From assembly GCA_032871835.1 (NCBI GenBank), contig CM065301.1:9990413-10054412 (forward strand): DNA of 64,000 bases. Reading direction: 5' to 3'. Position 1 is the first letter of the stretch; every line of letters starts with the position of its first letter. The position numbers were made by a program, and so were the translations under genes. The stretch comes from Dipteronia dyeriana (taxonomy: Eukaryota > Streptophyta > Magnoliopsida > Sapindales > Sapindaceae). A model generated the notes under the pieces. It was not told where the DNA came from and did not search any database. It worked only from the letters and a program-made list of their open reading frames with translations. This document shows positions 49,898 through 61,144 of this stretch, one piece after another.

Positions 49898-52705
49898 TCA
49901 TTCCCTATTAGAGTCAATGTTAGGGCACGTTTGTTTGTTGTGTCCAATTGAATGGCAAATGCTACACTTGCGGCGGTATTCATCGAGAACACCTCTTCTT
50001 GTACCTTCATTAATCATAGGTGGATTAGGACATCTCCTGGAATTATGCCCTGGTTGTCCACATCTTCTACAAGATTGTGTAGTTGTCCTCTCCGAAGATG
50101 AGACATGGCGACCCGCCCTCAGGCGTCCTGCTTATCTCCTGGAGTTTGGATTCAAAATCACCCTCTGAGCAATGTCAGATGGCACATCCCAAGTGGAAGG
50201 ATGGCCCACCGGCATAATAGGAACCGAGTACGCGTTAATAAGTGTCTGTCTCTTGTAGTAGTCCGTACACAAAGTTGTGAAGTCCAAGTTTCGCTCCCTG
50301 TAAAAAACATTGAAAACGACCAGCTTCACCGAGAAAATGATCAGTACGAACACAAAGTTGTGAAGCCCAAGTTTCAGTAATGTACCGTGCCGCCGTAAGG
50401 GCGTGAGAACATGGAAAATGATCAATTTGAAATTTGTTGCAAGTACAAGTCTTCCGGGCTAAGTCAACAGTCCACTGTCTTCCAGACCGCTTGACCGAGA
50501 AAATGTTCCAGTCTACTGGATTTACGGTCAAATAACCACACTTCTCCACACATTCTAAGAGCACAAGATGTGCTACGTCGGTCAACTGATGAAGCATGGT
50601 TTGTGCAGCTCTATAGCGATCATGAAACCACCGTTGCAGCATATTCCTAATGAACTCAGACAGAGTCAACATAGGCAGTTAGCGTGCAAATTTTAGGCAT
50701 GAGTTTATACATTCTGCATCATTTGTCGTCATCACCATGTACCTTATTTTCGGGCAGTGTACACGGGACCACTTGTATGGATCGGCATCAATTACATAAT
50801 CATATGCATTCTGGTGCAAGTTTCTTAACTCGTCCATATGCTGGTTATATTCAAACTCGGTGTATACGCGGGTTGCTTTGTCCATTATTGCTGCAACATC
50901 CTTCCTATGAAATTTCTTTTTGATATTTTCAGCAAAGTGCCAACAACATATGGTGTTGGTGGCATAAGGGAACACTTTAGAAATCCCTGCTTCAATGCTT
51001 GCAGGCCTATCGGAAATGAAAACTAGCTCATCAATATGACCTAGGGCACCCTTCAAGCAATCCAAAAACCATTCCCATGAAAGGTTGTTTTCTGAGTCGC
51101 CGTACCCAAAAGCAATTGGATACACCTGTTCGTTCTCATCTTGTGCTGTTGTAACAAACATTGTACCCCGGAATCGTCCCTTCAAATGGGTACCATCAAC
51201 GTCAATGAATAGACACATACACATCCGTAATCCTCTAAGTGAGGCACCAATTGACATGAAGAAGTACATAAATTTACCATATTCGTCGCACTGTAAGTCA
51301 GTGAATATGCTATGATTTTGTTGTTCCAAAATGTAACCAAATGATGGAAGCAGTTGGAAGGTTTCCGTATGCGTTCCATATGTCAGTGACAACGCATAAT
51401 CGAGGGCGGCGTGTGCCTTACTGTACATGATTTGGATTCCATACATTGATTTCATGTCGACGATTATGTCCTTCGGACGCATTAGTCGACCATCTTGTTG
51501 TTGAAGTATAGGTGCAATTACTTTTTCAATTATGACTGCACTAGCTTGTCGGTGCCAGCGATGAATTTCCTCTAACGGACAAGTGTGTTCGTTGACAAAA
51601 CTTCTTACTTGAAAGTATATGCCTTCATCTCTCCTCACCGCTCTTAACTTCCACGTACAATTTCCCATCAAACAAACTAGATGTAATGTTGTCTTATTGG
51701 ACCTTTTCACCTTCCACTCGAAGTTCTGCCGCATTGCAAAATGGCCTACTAGTCTCTTCAAATCCTTTTTCGTTGGAAAAAATTGGCCTTTATATATCAT
51801 ACTTGTAGGTTCATCTTCAACCAAGTTCCTGCTTCCACCAATACCAAACGAGTATGATTCTGCTCCTGGAATAACCCATGTTGTGGCATTATCAGAATTA
51901 TCTGGAGTTACATTAGCCCTCCCCTCAGAAGTCCCAGCTATATCTGGTGCACTAGAACTAAATCTGTGTACATGTCTTACATGTCTTACACGTCTTACAC
52001 TTCTTACACGTCTTACACGACTTTCCGTTTCGACAAGTTCTGCATCATCTTGATTGTCCTCTACATTTTCTAAAGAATTGAAATTGCCCTCGTTATCCAC
52101 CTCATGATTCACCCCCAACATTCAGTGTTGTATTATCCTCATTGTTGATGTCATTGTATTGGTGGTTGTACTGTCTACCATTCATCTCAATATGACAACC
52201 AAATACATCATCGAATTGAGGTTCCGGTCTATTATCATGGGCGGCTACTTCCGGTGGGACAACACATATGTTTTCCCGACCATCAATCCCACTTATTTCT
52301 ATGTACAGCTGGTTGCTTCCGCCTGACGATCAAAATTGTTGGGTGTTATCAGGACAAGGGATATCTTCACCAATGACACCTCCTGCTAGTCTCTCGATTA
52401 GACTAACACATACTTGAGGGATCACCCTATCTTCCCCTAGCATAAACTGAACATCATAATTGTTCCTTATAAACGTACGACATGTAGTCCCAGGAACAAT
52501 TGATATAGACTGTAGCTCAGCACTGTATTTGTTCTCATCAAACTTCACAATGGATTGCACGAGAGACACCAGTTCGTCGTAACTCAAATTCTTTGACACA
52601 TACAATTATACAAACCTTGGTTATCGGAACCTAAATATCTCTGATTTCGTCTGGTAATTGCTCTCATCGACCGTTGTAAGATATGACTATTCTCACCCTA
52701 TCCAT
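49898..52705 (-). pseudogene. MuDR/MULE transposase of copy C, broken
   Basis: The N-terminus MDRVRIVISYNGR is followed by a TGA (probably from TGG) and a frameshift, then SKNLSYDELVSLVQSIV. A 480-codon open stretch (50679-52121) carries the DNA-binding block FPTKKDLKRLVGHFAMRQNF and the DDE core. The core reads FIDVDGTHLKG (D), VFISDRPASIEAG (D), CCWHFAENIKKKF and TTNDAECINSCLKFAR (E). A single in-frame TAA at 50679 separates it from the SWIM-type finger CTCNKFQIDHFPCSH. A local duplication of about 80 bp near 50270-50375 shifts the frame. The C-terminal block INAYSVPIMPVGHPSTWDVP is followed by one more TAA and two perfect zinc knuckles, CRRCGQPGHNSRRC and CSICHSIGHNKQTC. All catalytic residues survive, so decay looks recent. 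Confidence 0.93.
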
Positions 52706-52805
52706 TGTCCTGTCAAAACCAACATCAAAACCCATTAATAAGAAAAAAAAATTCATATTAAATCTACAATTATAAATGATTAAACAAAAATCAAAAGTGT
52801 AAGAT

Positions 52806-53235
52806 ATGAAGCTTTTTTTTAAACTGATCGAGCTTTTTTTTGTATATGATCGAGTTGTTTTTGTACATGATAGAGCTTTTTCTAACGGGATCGAGCTTTT
52901 TTTGTTCAAGACCGAGCTCTTTTTCTACATAATCGTGCTTTTTTATATATGGCTCGAGCTTTTTTCAAATATGGCTCGACCTTTTTATATTACGGATCGA
53001 ACTTTTCTTTTAGGAATCGAGTTTTTTTGTGAGGGATCGAGCTTTTTTTTGTGCGGGATCAAGCTTTTTCGGTGAGGGATCGAGCTATTTATGTGAGCGA
53101 TCGAGCTTTTTTTGTCAAGGATGGAGCTTTTTTTTAGGGATCGAGTTTTTTTTCTGATGGATCGAGCTTTTCTTTTTACGTATCCAACATCTATTTTTTG
53201 GATCGAGCTTTTTTACAAATGGTTCGAGCTTTAAA
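52806..53235 (+). repeat. Right GATCGAGCTTTTTT array of MULE C
   Basis: About 20 units such as gatcgagcttttttttg with spacers like tacat or tgaggg. It reads T-rich on the plus strand, the same direction as the left array, so the two arrays are not inverted copies of each other. It lies upstream of the transposase, in the place of its first intron. Confidence 0.83.
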
Positions 53236-53714
53236 ACCTTTATAGCTTTTTATGCCCAATATTATAAACTTGTTTGCACCACTACAACTCAACTCAGCCA
53301 AATATATGTACAAAAAAATATACATACATGTTCATTCATTCTTTTTAAAAAGTTTACAACTCCAGGACATCAACATAAAAAAATTGAGACAACATGTTTA
53401 TAAATGTTCATACAGTGTTATATCACACAGAAATACAATAAAAAATGGAAATGAAGATCAGAAATATTAATTTACCTTCTTGTGCAATATCTGGAATGAA
53501 GCTCGTTTTCTGAAGATAAAATGGAGTAGGTGATTGATTTTCAGACAACTATTTTGGACGACAGCCTTTAAAGAATAAAAAATCGATTATTTAAGGGCAA
53601 TTTCGGTAGCTCACCATAATAGATGCCTTTTAAACTTAACTTATTATAACGGTGACATCACTGCAAGGGACAAAAAAAAAGGTGACATTCCTCACCATTT
53701 CCACACTTTTTCAA

Positions 53715-54168
53715 ATGGTTAACATACACGTGAAACTTCTTGCTGGTTTAACAGGATTAAGTTAATATAAGTCCTTTTAAAAAATAAATATGTGTAGCGA
53801 GTTAGACAAGTGAAATGGTTAACGGTAGTACTTAGAGGTTATTTGTGAGATTTTGCATATTGCAGTATGAATTTTACTATGATTTTATGGATATATAAGG
53901 GTAGTTTATATGTTAACAGTAACCTGTTGTAAACGTTAATGCTGGAATCATTTTTTTTGATGAATTATGATTCTATTTTAAAAAACATAAATATAATTTG
54001 AAGTAAATTTGTGACTATATTCCTTTTCGTATTATCCAAAAAAATTCATCAACAAAATAAACTTGAGTACCCTAGTCGATTGGACTGTAGAAAAAAATAA
54101 GTTATTGATCCGTAGAAACTACCAATGAGTTCGATTGACTGCTGTTAGAAAAAAATAAGTATAAATTG

Positions 54169-54220
<52 letters not shown>

Positions 54221-54395
54221 TGAAACCAAAAAAAAAAGAAAAAGATAATAAAGTTTATAGAAAGACCTTCACAAATTCTGCAGTAGTTTTGTTTTAAATC
54301 GAGACTAGTGTTTAGGACGATTTACACCCGTCCATCGATGCTATAGGTCAATCAAAGCTCGCTATCTAAGATACCATTTGGTTGTAGCTTTGTTT
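53715..54395. other. Spacer with an (AT)n run
   Basis: No gene. A TA microsatellite of about 45 bp lies at 54170-54216. Confidence 0.5.
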
Positions 54396-54399
54396 GTAA

Positions 54400-55240
54400 C
54401 AAGTAACAACTACTCCGTCCATTTTTTTTTCATGGGCTTGTAAAGTGCCAAAGAGTTGATCATTAATCATCATACTCAAAGCTTTGGATTCTTCAATGAT
54501 TAACTACAACAATAAAATTAATTTTTCGTCCAATGAACGAAGGATCTTTTTAATAACTTGGCTATCATTCACTGTCTCACCATATCTCTTCATTTCATTC
54601 ACAACTTTCTAAACTTTTGTCACAAAATCTGAAAAACTGTATCAGATTCGTTCATATGCAAGGCTTCATACTCACCTCTCAATGTTTGAAACCACACATT
54701 CTTGACTTGTTCAACACCTTTAAATGTGTTCTCCAAAATCTGACACGTTTTTCTAGCTGTAGCTGCACCAGAGATCTTTTCAAAAGTTTCTTCATCAATA
54801 GCTTGATGGATTATGGTGAGACCCTCTTGATCCTTCTTCCTTGTATTACAAAAAGCATCCTTGTAAGCTTGATTCAAGGAAGCTTCGTTCTCCGGTTCCG
54901 AGTGTCCTTTATCAGCAATCTCCCATACATCTTGTGAGCTATATAAGGTCTTCATGTGGATACACCAATTGCTGAAATTCTCGTTAGTGAGACCAGGTAC
55001 TTGAAAAGGAACCAAGTTGTTGTTGGCCCCTTTTTTTAATCACACACACTCTATCTCTCTCAATAAGGCTCTAGTACCGCTTTGTTGAAAACTTATGTGA
55101 TGGGCACTCACTCAAACATAATAATTAGAAAAATAATTGAGGAATAAAATCCCATTAACTCTTACTCAAATGCTTACAACACCAGTGTATTTATAGGACT
55201 CTCCGAAACACTCATAAATACAAGTGGAAATAAGAGGAAA
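54400..55240 (-). mobile_element. Ty1/copia relic: gag fragment and partial LTR
   Basis: The minus frame from 55015 starts MVPFQVPGLTNENFSNWCIH and runs through a copia gag (UBN2/Retrotran_gag_2) domain. After a frameshift it continues VVNEMKRYGETVNDSQVIKK, ILRSLDEKL and MMINDQLFGTLQAHE, interrupted by at least two stops. Just upstream, gcggtactagagcc resembles the initiator-tRNA-Met primer site of copia elements. LTR-like DNA with a TATA-type word follows to about 55250. Pol is absent. Confidence 0.82.
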
Positions 55241-55263
55241 TAGTACGCACTCTTTTTACGTGG

Positions 55264-55760
55264 ACTTTTAAGAATAACACTAATTTAAATGACATCAATA
55301 GATAAAAATATCCGTATCTCCTTCTTTTATTACGTTTTTACCATTTTTAAGCCTTTTTTTTTCTTTCAAAACATTCCATTGATGGAGGACCAATGGGAGG
55401 TCTTCCATCAATGGAGATGGAACATAGCTCCAATAGAGGTAATGGAGGTATGTCCGACTTCCATTGGAGGTCGACATCGGCCTCCATCGGAGGCCAATGA
55501 AGAAGATGAACAAAAAGAATTGGAATTTTTCATTTTTGCTTAATAAGTCTCAAAAATTGTAAATATACATAATAAGTTCTGAAAACTATAAAATAAATCT
55601 CAGAAACACAAAATAAGTCCCGGAAACATAAAATAAATATCGGAAACATCAAAACAAGTCTCATAAACATGAAAATAAGTCTCGAAAAAAAAGCTCAAGA
55701 CTTGTTTTTGTGATCAAGTATGTTTTAATGGTATTTTTATCAAATCCACATTTTAAGTGC
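55264..55760. mobile_element. MULE-like relic related to the 11.5-12.5 kb element
   Basis: Weak inverted ends (gataaaaatatcc at 55302; its reverse complement ggtatttttatc near 55731). The inner block has palindromic 'cctccattggaggtcg' words and gagactt-type repeats seen at 11640-12280. No target duplication found. Confidence 0.4.
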
Positions 55761-55771
55761 AATTAAATTTT

Positions 55772-56629
55772 GTATAAACAATGATAAATGTCACATTTTT
55801 TTTGGTGAGTTGTAGTGATGTCACCGGTTTAATAAGTTAAGTTTAAAAGACACCTGTTATGATGAACTACCCATATTGCTCTTAAATAATCAATTTTTAA
55901 TTCTTTTTGTACTTCAATCTCCACACTTTGATAACTGAAAGCAGTAACTCTTTTCTCTCTTTGGAAACAACTTGTCTGAAAATCGATCAACAACTTGTCT
56001 GAAAGTCGACGTGTTTCAACACAATATACTGTAAAAAGCTCGGAAAGTAAATATAAACTCTCGGGCATTACAAGAAAAAGGTTTCGACACTGTTTTAAAA
56101 AGCACGAACCATTGAAAAAAAAACTCAAACACAATTTTAAAAATCTCGAAGCTTTGGAAAAAAAAAACTCTGGACTTTAAAAAAAAAGCTCGGAGCTTTG
56201 AAAAAAAAGTCCAAGTTTTTTTTTTCAAAGCTCAGAGCTTTTTTTTTTCCAAAGCTCAGAAACCCAGATATCCATATTCGTCAACACACAACAGATCAAA
56301 TAAAAAAAAAGCTCTGGGGGCTCTGCCCGCTGCCCCCCGCGAGCTGACCGAGCAGCTCAACCACCGCGAGCTCGACGGGGAGCTCGACCCCCGAATGCAT
56401 CTGCGTAGTGCCACTCCGCCATCGTTCGAATGATTATCTGAGTTTCAATGGAACTTTCTCTTTCTACTTTACAACTCTCACTGTAAAATGAATGGAAAAA
56501 AATCTGATGGAACAACTATTGGGATTATTTTTGTCCGTTCACCATAATATGTCTTTTAAACCTAAGTTATTAAAGCAGTGATATTGTCAAAATACTGCCT
56601 CCAAAAAGTGCTATTTAATTTTTGAACCC
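55772..56629. mobile_element. Non-autonomous MULE, copy D (858 bp)
   Basis: Ends GTATAAACAATGATAAATGT and (reverse complement) GGGTTCAAAAATTAAATAGC, with the shared core inside each. The 9-bp target duplication ttaaatttt is exact (55763-55771, 56630-56638). It contains an A-rich aaaagctcgga array (about 56030-56300) and the GC-rich box with gctctgggggctctgcccg and ccccgcgagctgaccgagc. Being the smallest copy with an exact duplication, it is probably among the youngest. Confidence 0.93.
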
Positions 56630-56900
56630 TTAAATTTTCAAGCCCTAAATACAATACAATGAACTCATACATACATGCACCACATTTACTAATACATAGA
56701 AAATCTAAATAGTAAATACATGAATCCTCCAAATATATGAATGCAAACCCCTAGATGAATGTGTAATTAAATCCTCCAAGATGAATGAATATATTTATCT
56801 ATAAAATCATGTTTAACTTCCAACATAATCTCGATTGTTATATAAGTGATGCTGTTATTTTCCGGCATTTGCCCATGTTCTAGAAATTGAGGGTTCTATC

Positions 56901-58072
56901 TAGGGGTGGGCAAAAATCCAACGAACCGAACCGAACCGGTGGATCAAACCGATCCAATCGGTTTTTTTCCGGTTTTTTTTATTTATCGGTTTAATTTTAA
57001 AAAAACCGGATTATCCGGTTCGGTTTTCGGTTCAGTGGGTCGAACCGAAAACCGATGTATAAAAACAAAATCCCCTAATTTTTTTTACAGAATCCTCATT
57101 TGCTCTCTGCCTCACTTTCATCTAAAATCCCTAACCCTAAATCTCTCAACTCAAGATCTCTCAACTTCACCATTTCTCACTCGTCCGACGTCCTAGTGCA
57201 CCACTGTTTCTCTACTTCGTCGTTTTTACTCAGGTTTGTCAAAAATTCTCATCTCTAAATCTTTTATCTTTGTGGTTATGTACAACTCTCTCATCTCTCT
57301 ATTTCTTCATAGATCCGGTGCTTCCACGATGTATCTCATATTTGTGGCCCTCGAGAGAGACGATGGTGCTTCCACGAAGTATTTCTGCCCTTGAGAAGGG
57401 CGACGGTGCTGCTGAGATGGATGATCTTCATATCAGATGTAGTTATCCATCTGATGGAGGCTTTATCAGAAGCTCCATTGAAAAATCTTTCCAGATCTCT
57501 TCTAGTTTTTTTTTCTTTTTTGATTTTTTTTTTGTTTTATGGAGCTTCTGAAAGATTTTTCTATATCTTTGTTAAGTTTTGTTTTATGATCCAGATCCCT
57601 TTTAGTTTTTTTCTTTTTGTTTTTTTCTTTTTGTTTGATGGAGTTCCTGGAAGATTTTTCCAGATCTATATTAATATATTTTTTTATCATTTTGCTTATT
57701 GATAATTACTTTATGTTTTTATAATTATTATCATTTTTGAAAATGTGTTTTGATAATTATTTTGTTTATTGATAAATAGATCTCTTCAATCTATTACCCT
57801 ACTGCAAATGTGTGTTTGTTGCAATGTAAACAAATCTGGCTGAATTGGTTAAAAAAATCAGCAAAGTGAATAATAATTAAAGTCCAGAATTTTAGCCCAA
57901 TAGACCTAAACCGAAAAACCGAACCGAACCGAACCGGTTCAAACTGATTGGTTTTTGATCGGTTGATAATCAAAAATTTTATTTGATCGGTTCGTTTTTT
58001 AAAAAACCAAATTCTATTGGTTTTTTAACGGTTCAATTAAAATCGAACCGAACCGGTATATGCCCACCTCTA
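56901..58072. mobile_element. hAT non-autonomous element (1172 bp)
   Basis: Ends TAGGGGTGGGCA and TGCCCACCTCTA. The exact 8-bp duplication gttctatc is at 56893-56900 and 58073-58080. GAACCGAACCG-type repeats lie beneath both ends. The inside has a leader-like exon (atccctaaccctaaatctctc...) with a possible caggtttgtc donor near 57232, which may be captured sequence. Confidence 0.93.
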
Positions 58073-58092
58073 GTTCTATCTTTGTGAAAATA

Positions 58093-58413
58093 CCACATCA
58101 ACAAGCTACCCGACTCCATTGGAGAGTTGAGATATTTAAGATATCTCAACCTTGCTGATACAGAAATTGCAAGTTTGCCCGACTCTATAAAAGACTTGTT
58201 CAGTTTGCAAGATCTAATATTAAGAAATTGTTCTCGTATGTCGAAGTTACATCCTGAAGTGGGAACATTGATCAATCTTCGTTATCTTGACATTGGAGGT
58301 ATTATAAAGTCCATAACAGAGATGCCATCAGGAATGCAAGAATTGAAATATCTACAAACTTTGTCTGATACGCTTAATAGCAGCAAATCGAGTATCCCAG
58401 TAAAGAGTACATG
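58093..58413 (+). pseudogene. NLR leucine-rich-repeat fragment (R13L1-like)
   Basis: A short open piece typical of CC-NBS-LRR proteins of the R13L1 type: INKLPDSIGELRYLRYLNLA, then EIASLPDSIKDLFSLQDLIL, NCSRMSKLHPEVGTLINLRY and EMPSGMQELKYLQTLSD. It has about four repeats and ends at a stop. No NB-ARC or start is present, so it is a gene fragment. The hAT at 56901 lies directly upstream, but the sequence beyond the hAT is not LRR. Confidence 0.85.
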
Positions 58414-58599
58414 ACTATCTCTTTCACTGTGATATGTGTAACTCAACAAGTCTCTGAAACCAGACCCAGTTGCAGCTTTGAGTTTTGTATATGTGAAGTG
58501 AGTTCCATTGATCCTTCGTTTTCTTGCGAAGCTGTAATTAGTAGATAGAAGATGCATCATACATGGTTGATATATAAAATAGGTTACTTTGTGGGATAA

Positions 58600-58827
58600 T
58601 TAAAGTTCAATGCTGAAAAGATCATCTTCATCTGGGGATCCAGGTATCATTTCATCGTAAGTAACAGACACTGTAGTAGTGGTGCTTGTACGTTGTTGAA
58701 GAATCAAACCTTTTGGTCCTCTGAGTTGTTCAATACTCTTATTACGCTTCATTCTAGATATCCCACATGAAAGCCTCTCTAAAAAGTATTTCTTGTCTTT
58801 CTTCATCTGCCTGTATATACGTACCAA
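58600..58827 (-). CDS. Unassigned exon-like frame
   Basis: An acceptor (tatacag) opens a minus frame MKKDKKYFLERLSCGISRMK...GPKGLILQQRTSTTTTVSV...ending SPDEDDLFSIEL. Its composition looks like coding sequence, and another protein-like stretch (KRRINGTHFTYTKLKAATGS) lies at 58440-58560, but I recognise neither. Could equally be chance. Confidence 0.2.
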   Translation of the reverse strand: MVRIYRQMKKDKKYFLERLSCGISRMKRNKSIEQLRGPKGLILQQRTSTTTTVSVTYDEMIPGSPDEDDLFSIEL

Positions 58828-59500
58828 AACAGAAGAGAATAATTTTGTACAAATTATACATCAAAAAAATAAAACAAGCACTAATTACTTAATACAACAC
58901 ATTAGTGAAAATAAAGGAAGAAGACGCTAAAATAATTATAATAAGTTGAATAGTGAAGATGAGGCTTGCAAAAATTGCAATGTCCTAATACAGTATTTAA
59001 ATCATTTTAGTGGTCGGGTTGGCAGGTCAAACCCGGCCGGCTCAGTCAATATTCAGGCCGGGTCTGACACGGTTTGGCCGCATAGGTGAGGTCTGCAGGC
59101 TTTGCAGGTCTGCCTGTGGCCCGTGGCCAATAGCTACCTTTTTCTATAAAAAAAAACTTGGCCATTTGCTTCAACGACTACTTTTTTTATGAAAAAAATA
59201 ATTTAAAATTTTCATTAAAATTACCATTTTAATCTCATTCAATATTTCAATTTATCTATAAACGCCCCCCTCCAAATCAAATTTTCTTCACACCTCTCTC
59301 ACTCTACTCTCTCTAATATCTAATTTCTCTTTTTCTCTCATTCGAGTCTCTCTACTCTCTACACATTCTAATACTCTATAATATTAACCTCTAATTCTCT
59401 ATAAATCTATAATAGTATAATATATAATCTCTCATTCACTAGTCTCTACCATCCACAAAGGTACCAATTCACCATTTCTCTAAAAATTACAAACTACAAA
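58828..59500. other. Spacer with hAT-like GC-rich motif
   Basis: At 59010-59130 there are gguc/ggcc-rich words (gggttggcaggtcaaacccggccggc) of the kind seen beneath hAT ends; partners were not found. From 59280 the DNA is a CT-rich leader-like stretch. Confidence 0.35.
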
Positions 59501-59539
59501 CAAAGGTAATTTCATATTTATTTTTATTTTTATATTTAT

Positions 59540-60516
59540 AATTTATGCTTAGTAAATTTAATATTAATATTTATGCTTAGGTTTTATTTATAATATTTAT
59601 GCTTAATATTTTTATTCTTAGAATCTTAGGTTTATATTTAATATTTATTATTTTATGTTTAATATATTAATTTTTTTTGGGATAGTTCTTACTTTATAAT
59701 TTTAATATTTATGCATAGTATATTTAATATTTATGATTTTATATTTAATATATTAAATATTTATGGGATAGTTTTTACTTTTTAATTTTAATATTTATGA
59801 TTTTATGTTTAGTATATTAAATATTTATGAGAAAGTTTTAACTTTTTAATTTTAATATATAAGATTTTATGTTTAGTGTATTAAGTATTTATGAGATAGT
59901 TTTTACTTTTTAATTTTAATATTTATGATTTTATGTTTAGTATATTAAATATTTATGAGATAGTTTTTACTTTTTAATTATGATTAGTAAAATAATATAT
60001 TTAATATTTATGATTTTATGAATACTATATTAAATATTTACGGGATAATTTTTAATTTTTAATTTTAATATTTATACTTAGTATTATAATATTTATGATG
60101 TTATATGTAGTAAATTAAAAATTTATGGGTTAGTTTTTACTTTTTAATTTTAATATTTATGCTTAGTATATTTAATATTTATGATTTTATATGTAGTATA
60201 TTAAAAATTTATGGGACACTTTTTACTTTTTAATTTTATTTTTATGCTTAGTATATTTAATATTTATGATTTATAAGTAGTATATTAAAAATTTATGGGA
60301 TAGTTTTACTTTTTAATTTTAATATTTATGTTTAGAATACTTAATATTTATGATTTTATAAGTAGTATATTAAAAATTATGGGATAGTTTTACTTTTTAA
60401 TTTTAATATTTATGCTTAGTATATTTAATATTTAATATTTTATGATTTATGTTTAATATATTAAAAATTTATGGGATAGTTTTTACTTTTTAATTTTAAT
60501 ATTTATTTTTAGTATT
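59540..60516 (+). repeat. AT-rich tandem array, periods 62-65 and about 85 bp
   Basis: About 11 copies of 'gatagtttttactttttaattttaatatttatg...agtatattaaa', starting near 59684, 59766, 59831, 59893, 59957, 60046, 60130, 60214, 60298, 60383 and 60474. It stops exactly where the LTR starts. Confidence 0.85.
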
Positions 60517-61078
60517 GTTGACGACGATTTCTGGATTATGTCAGAAAAGCCAATAAGGATTGGATTTCGGCTATTGATTCAAAGAGAAAGAGATTCAGAG
60601 AGAGTAACGAATACAAGTTTTACGTGGTAAAACTCCGATGATGGGAGAAACGTCCACGGGTGGTTGAAGGATCAACCAAGCCAAAATTCACTAAGAAAAT
60701 ATGATGTTTACAATCTCTCTATCTTTTTTTTTTTTAAAGTTGCTTCAACACAGCTACGCATTTTACTGAAATTTCTCCCGATAGAGTCCCGAGCATTTTT
60801 CCAGGGTCTGGTGCATCGGGTTTGCCTTTTTACAAAGGTCATTTTGACCCTGCTCGGCTGGCATGCTCCTACGAGCTTCTCCATCCATTCAGGATTTGAT
60901 GGTCTCGAGAATTCTATTTGCATGTTCTTATTATCATATGCCTTCTTTTGGAAATCCCGAACTAGATGCTATCCTTTCGGAAATTCCGAGTAGTTTTATT
61001 TATTACTGCAAAAAACCAACAGATTTAAATTACAATTTAATATTTATCCTACCAATATTGTCCTGACTAGAAAAAAGA
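60517..61078 (-). repeat. Probable 3' LTR of the Tat element
   Basis: Begins tgttgacgac on the plus strand (so ends ...CA on the minus strand) directly after the AT array. The right edge is not sharp: about 60 bp of (TA)n follow at 61080-61140 before the pol stop at 61142, and no clear polypurine tract was seen. Without the other LTR, this is an inference. Confidence 0.55.
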
Positions 61079-61094
61079 ATAAAATATTCAATAT

Positions 61095-61141
<47 letters not shown>

Positions 61142-61144
<3 letters not shown>

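Larger units (their letters stand above)
45127..53704. mobile_element. Large MULE, copy C, with transposase and Ulp1-type gene (both broken)
   Basis: An 8578-bp element flanked by gctttttcaa (45117-45126) and actttttcaa (53705-53714), a 10-bp target duplication with one mismatch. The ends (GGGATCAAAAAATTATTGGC on the left; GTGGAAATGGTGAGGAATGT, reversed, on the right) match copies A, B and D. Two convergent genes end 181 bp apart: a DUF1985-Ulp1 gene on the plus strand and a MuDR-type transposase on the minus strand. Each is preceded by a repeat array and, outside that, a short leader. This fits the MULE type known to carry ULP1-like genes (Kaonashi-like elements). It is not active now: both genes have stops. 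Confidence 0.9.
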
